DNA of 64,000 nt from Diploptera punctata. Taxonomy: Eukaryota; Arthropoda; Insecta; Blattodea; Blaberidae. The position numbers and the translations under genes were made by a program. This document shows positions 27,001 to 39,000 of the stretch, one piece after another. The number at the start of each line of letters is the position of its first letter. Within the stretch, counting starts at the first letter, position 1. The notes under the pieces are model-generated. The model made no database searches. It was not told where the DNA came from and worked only from the letters and a program-made list of their open reading frames with translations. Where the stretch lies: the NCBI GenBank assembly GCA_030220185.1, contig JASPKZ010007250.1, forward strand, positions 1,401,001 through 1,465,000, read 5' to 3'.

Positions 27001-30000
27001 TATTACTACATGGAATAATATGTGATGCTCAAGGAAGGAAGATGTCCAAGAGCCTGGGAAATGTGGTTTTCCCTGAGGATATCATCTCTGGAATTACATT
27101 GCAGGTATGTGTTTACAGAGTGTGATATCTTATATTATTATTCATTTCATACATCTCAATGATGGATAAATTATATTTGAAGAGAAAAAATATATGCTCA
27201 GACTGGGGTTTGAATCCACGACCTTTTGCTTTCTATGCGAATGCTTTACTAACTGAGCTCGTGATCACCATGCACTATCAATCACTTTCACTGTAACTTG
27301 GCACAGCCATTTTCCTTATGAGAAAAATATGAATCAACAGAAGATATCCCTTTGAATGATGTAATCATATATTCCAGTTGTTTTCTAATGGCTGCGTTTA
27401 GAATAATTTAATATATTTTGGTTCTTGTTTCCCAATAGCATAGAAATAAGATTTATTTTAATTAATTTGAGTTGTGTTTTTGACTCACCTCATTTCTTGA
27501 TTTTTATGCAGACCTAGGTTTCGTCGTTATACTTCGCAACGTTCTCGATGTCACACAACTGCCATCTTGTGGTTGTCTCTCTGCAAGACAGCAGTTGTGT
27601 GGAATTGAGAATGTCGCGAAATATAGCAACAAAACCTGGTTTATTTTAATTATATTTGAGTCGTGAATTTTGACTCACCTCACATTTCTTGATTTTTATG
27701 CAGACCTAGGTTTCATCACTAGGTCTGCATAAAAATCAAGAAATATGAGGTGAGTCAAAATTCACAACTGAAATATAATGTGAGATCGTGTTGAAACATT
27801 GGAACCAGAAGCCAACCTAAAATATTTGATGCAGAAAATCCAAGAAACATTTTTTTTTCATATATATATATATTTACTGTATATATAATGAGTCCCACAC
27901 CATGGCCGAGTGGTTAAGGCAAGAAGCCTTGGTGCAGAGCTATAGGACTTGCGCTGGTTTGAGTCCCCATGGGGGGGAAGAAATTTTTCTCATGGAATTT
28001 CGGCCAGAGTGGTACCAGTGCCCACCCAGCATCATGAGGCATTTGGGTAGCTACAATAAGTAGTGACTTCAAGTTTGAGAAGACCAGCTATAATGGCTGG
28101 GGACCCGACATGCTGACCACATGTCACCCCTACACTGGCTTATGATCGTCTACCTCTGTGATTAACACATGTGGACATGAGGCCAGCAGCTGGCTTGTAC
28201 GCCTAGGGCTTTGAAGGCTTGTTGCGCTTGGAGTTTTGGAGAGTATATATAATGTATTTTACAGTTAGACCTATTATTTGTATTGTTTAAATTGGAATTA
28301 TAATTATTAGAGATTTTTCTCTTTTGTTATGACATTAAAATTAGTATTCTCATATTTTATAATTTAGCACTCATATTCTAGAATTACAGTTAATTTCTCT
28401 TTGTTTTGTAGGAATTACATCAGCAGGTACAGAGCAGTTTTGAATCTGGTCTCTTGTCTAGTTCTGAACTGAAGAAAGCTTTAGAAGGACAAAAGAAATT
28501 GTTTCCAAAAGGAATTGCAGAATGTGGGGTGGATGCCCTCAGATTCACTCTCTGTTCAATGAATGTGAAAAGTAAGTTCCTGTTATGCATCTATATATGT
28601 TCCATTGCACTTATAGGGTCGAATCTTTGAACACATTGGACCGTAAAAGGCGTTCTCTGCTGAGAAAGTTTTATCCTAATACGATTTTGCTTACTCAGAA
28701 ATCTATTCATGTGATAATAATTGTAAGCTACCTGACGAGGTAACTTAAGATCATATCTTAAGATAGAAACTTATCGTGAGAATCCCGAAGGGAACCGATT
28801 TAGTTTGAAACCTTGCCGCTTTATCCAAGATGTCGGACCTTGAAGACTTTGATCATGTTTTCGGTATATGCGGAGAAGAGGAATTTGATAGAGTCTACCA
28901 AAGAATTCAACTGGAAGAACAGGAGAATCGGCGTAATATTGCATGATGCAGACATCGTTGTATACGGCATTATTTGCGGGACGCAAGCGTAAATGCATTC
29001 CTCTATAGCAGACTAAAATAACGGAAGTGGTTTTATCGCGGAGAATTCTGGGTAATTTCTTGCCAATATTACGGAAACGACGACTTTCATGCATGACCAG
29101 TTTGTGGGTAGCTAATTTGATCTTTGCACTTGCTCACGGTGAGTCAGCTCACCAGTGATTGGAAGTAATTTGAGTAGAGACTAATGTATTTGCATGCAGC
29201 CCTTAATGCTTTGGGGCTAGTTGCTCTAATGTAAAATCAATACAATAAATAAGATGAATCTGTTTCATTTTACCTAATAAAACATGTTTTCTGGATATGT
29301 TTCAATACTTAATAAAAAGTGTTGTCTATATTATTCTTACCTCATATCGTTCTTTCTGCTAGACATGTGATTCAAATGATAAAATCAAATGTTTCCTACC
29401 TCTCCTCATATAAATCTTCTAAATAGATCGCGATTTCGAGACCATAACGGTCTCATCTTCAGTACAATCTTGATGACTGATGTTATGTCAATCAGAAGAA
29501 ACTCTTCTTCTACTCTCTGTTGGTGGACCGATGAACTTCTGGATCAGGTCAGTATACGCGGGAATTTCGAAGTTCGTAGTTTTCCTTTGTTTTTCTGAAT
29601 GTGGATTTTTTCCCAAACCGTGAATTCCTTTTGTTTATCTATTTGTTTAATTAGGCTGGTTTTGATTCAATTAAATGTTTTTCGGACCAGTATGAGCAGC
29701 TACTGTTGACCTTTCCACTTCTCCATTTTTGACATTTCTAAGCTGTTCTTTCACCCTTGTTTTCAAATTTCTTTTTTTTTTTTTTTCAATATAAATTTTG
29801 TCACAATCCCTGCATTTGATCTGATAAATTCCTGATTTGTTTTCTTCTTCAATTATCCTGACCTGATCCAGAGGTTCATCGTTCCACCAACAGAGGGAAG
29901 AAGAAGTGTTTCTTCCGATTGACATAACATCAGTCGTCAAGATTGTACTGAAGATGAGACCGTTACGGTCTCGAAATCACGATCTACTTAGAAGATTTAT

Positions 30001-33000
30001 ATGAGGAGAGGTAGGAAACATTTGATTTTATCATAAATTAAACTTCATAGTGATTAATTCCTATAAAAGTTCAATATATGATTCAAAGCTTGTTAGTTAT
30101 AGACTGGTTTTTCTCAAGTTGTCGGCTCTGGTTCTCGACTTCTGTTCCCTCTGCCTGTGGTCCAAAGAACTTACTAATCAGGCTCCTTTCTCTGGGAATT
30201 TCAAAATTCATAATTCTCTCCTTGTTCTTCTGTATGTAGATTTTTTTCCCATATGGTGAGTTCATTTGTTTTCTAACTGTTTTAATAATTTTGTGTTTAA
30301 ATCTATTTTGTGTTTTTCTGACCAAACGTGACCAGCTACTGCAGATTTTTCTACTTCCCCCTTTTTTACATTTCTTATGTGTACTTTGGTTCTAATGGTT
30401 AAATTTCTCTTTGGTTTCCTTATGTATATTCTATTCGATATATACATGATTTTTTACTATTATCAATCTTCTCATTTTTGTTGGTTTTTATTAGTTTTGT
30501 TTATTTTTTATTATTTCACTCACCTCATACTTCATAATTCATAGCAGACCCTGGGTTTCTTCACATCTTTTGTGACATTCTCAATGCTGTGTCACGTTCA
30601 TAAATAATAAAAAATAAACAATATTAAAAAACCTCATAGTGTTATTTCCTATCTACATAACTTTTATTAGTTTGTTTAGGTTATAATTATTCTGTGGTGC
30701 TGATCTGATATTAAATTTTTCAAAAATCTTTTGTAATTTATTGTGTGCCCATGAGTGATATGTGAATTTCCTGTATTTCACTTCTTTTCGTTTATCAATT
30801 TGAAGAGTACTTTCATTCCTTAATTTTTGTTGTTTGTATTTATCAATTTTTTTGTGTATAATTTTTTCCTCAAAACATTTTCTTTTGTCACTTCAATTAC
30901 ATTTTTTTTTCTAACTCATAATTTTCTCTGTTCATGGCTATGTTTACCAATTACCAATTTGTGTGAAATATAGTTGAATCCAGTTGATTTAGGGTCGAAT
31001 GTTTGAACGCATTAGACAGTAAAAGGCGTTCTCTGCTGATAAAGTTTTATTCAAACACATTTTTCTTACTCAGAAATCTATTCACGCGGTAATAATTGTA
31101 AGCTACCTGACAAGGTACCTTAAGATCATAGCTCAAGATATAAACTTATGTGAAAATCCCGATGGGAACCGATGGTAACCGATGTAGTTTGAAACTTATC
31201 CAAGATGTCGGACCTTGAAGACTTCGATCATGTTTTCGGTATATGCGTAGAAGAGGAATTTGATAGAGTCTACCAAAGAATTCAACTGGAAGAACAGGAG
31301 AATCGGCGTAATATTGCGCGTCGCAGACGTGTTTGTATACGGTATTATTTGCAGGATGCAAGCATAAATGCATTCCTCTATAGCAGACGAAAATAACGGA
31401 AGTGGTTTTATCGCTGAGAATTCTGGGTAATTCGTTGCCAATATTACGAAAACGTCAACATTCATGCATGACCGGTTAAGGCGGCCGTTAATTCGATCTC
31501 AGCTCACCAGTGATTGGAAGTAATTTGAGTAGAGAGTAATGTATTTGCATACGACCCTAAATGTTCTGCTATAGACGAAAGACATAAAATACATGAATCA
31601 AAACACCTGTCGTGAAAGTCTACAATTTTACGTAAACCTGTCACAGTTCTCTGAAACATATAGTACTATTATCGGTCTTGTGATCTAAGGGTATGTTTCT
31701 TGCCTCTGGTCCCAAAGGTTGTGGGTTCAAACCTGGCTGGACTGAATGTATTTTTAGGATGGAGAACTCCATGGGAAAGTCCTCTGGGAGGGTCTTTAAG
31801 TCATGGGTCCCAAGTCTGAAATTTTCAGACTTGTAAAAGAACCTCAAGGCTAAATTAGAACTTCTTGGCTAAATTTAATCAGTCTTTCCCATCCAAATAA
31901 TAGCTTATGTTAAATTAATATTAAGAAGCTAAAGCTGTTACTATGATTGAAATAAGTATATTAAAGTACACAACTAAATTATTGTAATCAAATGGTAAAG
32001 AGAAAAATTTATGCCTGAACCGGGAATCGAACCCCAAACCTTCAGCTTTCCGTGCTGATGCTCTAACCAGCTCTAACCATTGAGCTGATCCAGGCGGCCG
32101 TTAATTTGATCTCAGCTCACCAGTGATTGGAAGTAATTTGAGTAGAGACTAATGTATTTGCATACGAACCTTAATGTAGTTATCCGTGTGTGAATCTTTT
32201 CTGTGAATGCCAAATTCTATTTTCTTTTTTTTTCTCATTTCTATGTAATTTCAGATGTATAAATGGTATTTGTTTATTTTCTTCTGTTTTTAATGTGAAT
32301 TTGATTGTTTTCTTTTGAATATTCAGGAGTTTTAAAGAATCTTCTATGTGTTTTTGTTTAATTATAGTGATAATGATGTTTTTATTATTCATTTATTTCT
32401 CAATGAAAGATAAATTATATTTGAAGAGAAAAATTTTCGCCTAGACCGGGACTCGAACCCGGGACCCTTGGCTTTCAGGGCCAAGTGCTCTACCAACTGA
32501 GCTACCGAGGCGAGTTACGATCTAGATGCAAATTTTTCTCTTATATACGTTGTAATTCCCTATCGCCAAATGCTTTTGAAACCATTGTTTCTATCTTTGC
32601 AAATGGCGGCTTCTTAGTTAAGAAGACATTTATTGGGAATTTAACATTACTTTATAAAGCTAAATGAATAATAAAAACATCATTGGAAGCCTTACTAGCT
32701 TTATAAAGTAATGTTAAATTCCCAATAAATGTCTTCTTAACTAAGAAGCCGCCATTTGCAAAGATAGAAACAATGGTTTCAAAAGCATTTGGCGATAGGG
32801 AATTACAACGAATATAAGAGAAAAATTTGCGTCTAGATCGTAACTCGCCTCGGTAGCTCAGTTGGTAGAGCACTTGGCCCGGAAAGCCAAGGGTCCCGGG
32901 TTCGAGTCCCGGTCTAGGCGAAAATTTTTCTCTTCAAATTTAATATAGTGATAATATTGTACACATATCTGCACCAGAATTTGAACATGTGAGGGTGTGC

Positions 33001-36000
33001 TTTTGTAATTTTGCATTCAAAATCACTCATGAATAAATTCTCAAAAAAAAGGGGTTTACCCATTGATAGTCCCGACTTTTGTATGTAAAAATTTCCTTTA
33101 TAAATAAAAAACTATTACAAACTATTACTGAGTAGTTTTTAATTACATTTCAGATCACTCCAATAGTTTTGATATGCAACAGTGCTTTGCTAACAAGCTG
33201 TTTTGTAACAAGATCTGGCAGGCCAGCAAGTACGTAATGATGTGCGTGGACAAGGTACCAAGTGCTCTGAACTGTGACCTGGTCGAGCGCAGAGCTGCAC
33301 TTAGCAGTTTGGATCGCTGGATATTAAGTCGTGGTGCCCACATGGTGTCAGAGGTACAGAGGGGTCTTCACCACGCTGACTTTCATATCTCCACCTCAGC
33401 ACTAAGAACATTTATATACAGCGAGATATGTGACTTCTACCTTGTAAGTTTCCAATTTTAATTTTAGTCCTTTCTAGAAAATTCTGAAGGAATGAAGCTA
33501 TTGAGGTTGTTCTCATGAAAGGATTTTTTTCTTAATTTACAGGTCTTCACCTTTCCTATCTAGTAGACATCGAAAACGATCATAAACAAATTTATATATA
33601 TAATAGGGTATCTCAAAATAAGTATTATAGACTTCTAGGGTTTATGGAGGTGACTTAATAGATAAAGTTTTGATAAGGAACCCATGTCCGGAAACATACC
33701 ATTTTGATATTTGAGTTTGTATTCTTTAACATGGAGAAGAACTAAAACCTAGTATTGAATGCACTTATTTAGGAACAAAATTAGACCATTCAGGCGATAA
33801 CACAGTGGAAATTAAAAATAGAATCGCACAAACAAAACAAGCACTAAATGCTTTAAACTCTGTTTGCTGGAGCAAAAATATTACAAAAAATAGAAAATTA
33901 CAAATATATCAAACCATAATTCATAGCATTTTAACATATGGTGCTGAAGTCTGGCAAATTCCTACCAGGGAAATGAAAAGAATTTTAAGTACAGAAATGG
34001 ATGTTTTAAAAAGATCAGCTGGAAAATCTAGAATGGATAGAATACGAAATAAAGAAATAAGGGAAATTATGGGTGTACAAGAGGAGAAGGACATCCTAGA
34101 CATCATAGAAAAGAAAAGATTGCAGTGGTATGGTCATGTCAAACGAATGCCAGAGCAAAGATTGCCAAAAATTGTTATGGAATGGAACCCAATGGAAATG
34201 AGGAAGAGAGGAAGACCGAAGAAAACTTGGATAGAAGGGGTACAAGCAGCTATGAATATCAGAGGAATGGAGGAAGATCAATGGATGGATATAGAGGAAT
34301 GGTGTTTGGTTTCCGGAAGACGGCGGCAGCTGCCATGATACCGGATGATGATGATTCTTTAACATTCTTACCTCATATGTTTATTCTGTTGGACGATCAT
34401 TTCAAAGCTATTGCTCCATCTTCAGCTTGTTCACAAACTGGTTTTTTCTTTTCTTCAAGTTGTCGGCCCTGAATCTGTGTTCCAAAAAACTTGGTAATGA
34501 GGCTTCTTTCTCCGGGAATTTCAAAATTCATAATTTTCTCCTTGTTCTTCTGTATATAGATTTTTTTCCCATATTGTTAGTTCATTGGTATTTTCTAACT
34601 GTTTTAATAATTTTGTATTTAGATCTATTTTATGTTTCTCTCTCCAAACATGAGCTGCTACTGCAGATTTTTCCACTTCTCCCATTTTTACATTTCTTAT
34701 GTGTTCTTTAGTTCTAATATTAATATTTAATTTTAGGAAGTGATATTTTGAGGTTATTTTAATTATATTATATTCAGTTCTAATGTTTAAATTTCTCTTT
34801 GTTTTCCCTATGTATACTTTATCACAGTCTGCACATTTTATTTGATATATTCCTGATTTTTTATTATCTTCAATTTTTTCATTTTTGTTGGTGTTCGTAA
34901 GTTTTTTAAAACTATAATCATTCTTTGGTGCTAATTTGATGTTGAATTTCCCAAAAATGTTTTGGAATTTATTGTGTACCCATGGGTGATATGTAAATTT
35001 CTTGTATCTCCTTTCCTTTGGCTTTTCTATCTGAAGAGTGCTTTTATTTTTCAATTTCTGTTTTTTTGTACTTTTAAAATAAAATACCATTTTGATGTAA
35101 AATAAGTTTAAAGGTCAAAACACAATGGGTTGATATTGTGTGTTTTGTGTTTCAGAATAAGTATTACAGACTTCTAGAGGTTGTACTATACCTGTTGAGT
35201 CAGAGGAAGATCTTCTTGCACAAATTCTGGCAGCAGGAGAAATAATTAAGCACACACCAGTCATTTAGGGCCTGTGTATGATCACAGGTACACTTTGTGC
35301 AATGAACAACAGGGTCACTACATGGAACCACATTTGTACAACCCCTAGAAGTCTGTAATACTTATTCCACAATATCAGGCCATTGTGTTTCGATCTTCAA
35401 ACCTATTTTACATCAAAATGGTACGTTTCCAGACATGGGTTCCTCATCAAAACATTATCTACTAAGTCCCCTCTATAACTCCTAGAAGTCTGTATTACTT
35501 ATTCTGAAATACCCTGTATATTGACGTTTTTATTATTAATTTAGGGTTGCAAGGGATAGTGACATGCATTTCATCACCTCTCCTATCCAAATCTCATCCT
35601 CAACCTGCTCGTGGTGCAACCTGCTATTACAAATGAGGCTCTGAGGACCAAGTACTGGCGGTATAACCGATTCCGATTGAGGGTCTTTCCACTTTTCAGC
35701 GGTTGCCCTTTTACCAGCCGGCTGCTGGCCCTTCACATCCACATGTGTCAATCACAGAGGTAGATGATCAACAGCCAGTGTAGCGGTGACATGTGGTTAG
35801 CATGTTGAGTCCCTCAGCCGTTATAGCTGGTTCCTCAACCTGGAGCCGCTACTTATTGTAGCTACCCAATTGCCTCACGATGCTGGGTGGGCACCGGTCC
35901 CATACTGGCCGAAATACCATGAGAAAATGTCTTCCCCCATGGAGACTCGAACCAGCGCAAGTCCCGTAGCTCTGTGCCAAGGCTTCCTACTTTAACCGCT

Positions 36001-39000
36001 TGGCTACGGCACGGTATAACCACATCACCTTAATGTAGAGGAAATGCTACATTAGTAGGAACCCCACAATAATACCCCTCTGGGCCAGCAACCCACAACA
36101 AAATATGAGATGTAGTTTTAATTTTGATTCATTTACTGACAGTTTAACTATTGGCTCATTTGTTTGTCATACTTAAGAGAGTATTTATTATTTGCAGGAG
36201 ACTTCGAAGCTAGTACTGAAGAATCCAGAGGATGAAGCTGCCATGTTGACGTGCAGGACCTTGCTTCATGCGCTGGAGACAGCTCTCCATGCTCTAAGTC
36301 CCTTCATGCCATTCCTTACCGAGGAGTTGTATCATCATCTGCCTCGTTCAAGTGACCATCACAACAGTGAAAGCATCATGGTTGCACCATTTCCACAAAC
36401 TCAGGATGTTAGTATCATTCTATAAAATTTATTTGTGTTTAACTATTTTTTGTTATTTCTGTACTAATTTATCATGAATTTTATCTCTTTGCTATTCTCA
36501 GTCTTCATCTAACTCGATTTAGATGTGATCTGTATTCAACAGTTTAGAAATACTCATTGAACTCAATATCATCATCATCATCATCCTGCCAGGTATTAGT
36601 CCTAGAAGAACTGTTACGGCCTGAGAAAGCAGTTTTCGTGCCATCTTTTCATAGGTCGACCAAGTGACCGTTTCCCATTTGGACAGTAGTTCATTATTGC
36701 CTTTGGGATCCTGGATCTAGCCATTCTTGAGACATGTTCCTTCCAGTTTAGCTGATATCTGGAGATGTAGTCCAGTGTTAGTGACACATTAAGTTCTTGA
36801 AGGATTTCTACATTTTTCTTTCGATCCCATTTGGTGTAGCCAGCTGTTCGGCACATAAATTTCATCTCACAAGCTGTTAGTCTGCTTTCATCTCTCGTCC
36901 TTATAGTCCACGCTTCACTCCCATAACATAGGACTGGTCGAGCCATTATTTGATAAAGACAAGTACGAGTTGATTTTTGCACTAATGAAGGTTTTAAAAC
37001 TCTATTAATGATTCCCATTGATTTGCTGAATTTCACAATTTTCTCTGATAAATCCAAATTTTCAACAAAAGAGAGTTTATATCCTAAATAAGTAAACTCA
37101 TTAACTCTCTCTAAAATTTTGTTATTTAAACAGATTTTGCTTGGTATTGGGGATTAGCTGTAAAGCAAAATTAGTAACAAATTTTAATTATTTGGATTGT
37201 AATTTTACTATAAACACAAAAACTGAAAGAGACATAAATATGAAACTGTTGAAATTTCAAATGATACGTGGAACTATACATAAAACATTTGTTGCGACAA
37301 GAGTCGCTCTCTCTGTCGGTAATAGCAGACACCTGCCGTCAGTTATTACGCTAATGATGTAGTTCATCTGACTTCCACTAGTAGGCATCTGAATACAGTA
37401 ACGCTGAATTGTGTTGGTAGCATTTTGTTGTATACTGTTGCCAACTTTTGCGTATTGCTCAGGTCTGTAGATGACTACAACACTCTCTCTCAGTGTGTGT
37501 TAGGCTATCGCCGTGTGCGTTGGGCACTCTCATCAGGGACGATAGTCCTTACGAAGTAATTGTATATAGAGATTCGTGGGAGATGGATCTTCCCCAGCTT
37601 ACAACTGGCTATTGACGAATCCTCCATCTTCACCTTTGGTTTATCGCCATCGAAGGTGATAATTGAACGTTGTGAGTTTTGGAATTCTTCAAACTTATGT
37701 GGTTATTGAGGACCACGTGCTGCCTGTTCCGAAGTTAATACACTTCGAGACCCCTCTAGTCCTAGGAACGGACTTCGATTCAAACATTTGATCCTGTTTT
37801 AATTGTATCTACGTAGTAAGTTAGCGCAAAACTAAACTTGACTTTTCACCGATTACATGTGTTGTAATAACTAAATTTACCTTCATAAAAATCCAGCACC
37901 CCAGAGGAATATTAGGAAAGGGATTCAAAATTGGACCGTGTTGGCATGCAACAACATTAAAGAATAAAACAAGAAGAGATACTAGATTGAAGTTTTATAA
38001 AACATTGGCAGTTCCTGCATTACTTTATGGGAGCAAAACTTGGGTAATGACCAAGAAATTGCAAAGTAGAATACAAAGCGCAGAAATGAACTTCCTTAGA
38101 AGAACAAAAGGCTGCACAAGATTGGATCAGATAAAGAATGAAGATATAAGAACAGAGTTAAATATATATCCATTGGATGAGAAAATCAGAGAATATAGAG
38201 AAAAATGACTTACACATGTGGAAAGAATGAATGTAACAAGATTACCAAGAGCAGCATTCAACTACAAGCCAAGAGGTTCAAGGAATGTAGGAAGGCCAGT
38301 GAAAAGATGGACAAAACAATTGTGAGACAGAACAGGCAATTTGCCTAGCCTGTGAAGTGAAGAAGAAGAAGAAGATGAAGCAAAATATATAGATGTTTTA
38401 TTTTAGGAAGTAATATTTTGAGGTTCATTTAATTAAAGACTGGGCAAGATGCTGAGGATGATTAAGAACTAATCGAAACATGTTCAAGAACAAATCAACA
38501 TTAATATTGAGGTAAGGTGAAGAGTATATTTGAAGAGAAAAATTATACGCTCAGACCGGGACTTGAACCCGGGACCCTTGGTTTTCTAGTCCAAGTGCTC
38601 TACAATTTGAGCTACCTGAGCAAGTACCGATCTAAACGCAAATTTTTCTCTATATACATTGTAATTCCCGCCCACCAAATGCTTTGAAGCCTTTGCTTCT
38701 ATCTTTGCAAATGGCGGCTCTTATATTAAGAAGACATATTTGGGAATTATACATTACATTATAAATGCCAGTATGGGTTTTTTCGATGTTCTTATTATTA
38801 ATTTCATATATCTCAATGATGGATAAATCATATTTGAAGAGAGAACAGACAGGTGAATGGAGAAGACCACATAACAATGAACTACATGGTCTTTATAGGA
38901 AACCAGATATAATAAGAACAGTTAAGTCTCGTAGACTGCGATGGGCAGGACATGTTGCACGTATGGGGAATGAGAGACTTGCATGGAAGCTTCTTGTAGG

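Larger units (their letters stand above)
33709..35083 (-). mobile_element. Penelope-like element, 13-bp TSD, nested
   Basis: TSD ataccattttgat (33696-33708, 35084-35096). Minus-strand gene: [98 protein letters not shown], then frameshift. 5'-truncated in the RT thumb. The 3' end at 34366 has ttcttacctcatatg and a minus-strand CTGAAGAT...GAAATG hammerhead half. Confidence 0.88.
33604..35518. mobile_element. Long-TIR DNA transposon with transposase C-terminal remnant
   Basis: TIRs over 110 bp: left agggtatctcaaaataagta, right, read inward, agggtatttcagaataagta. Both continue gacttctagg...ggaacccatgtc. The interior plus strand at about 35193-35265 reads [20 protein letters not shown] then HTPVI, like the end of Tc1/mariner-related transposases. 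The left TIR is followed by a PLE insertion. Confidence 0.72.
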
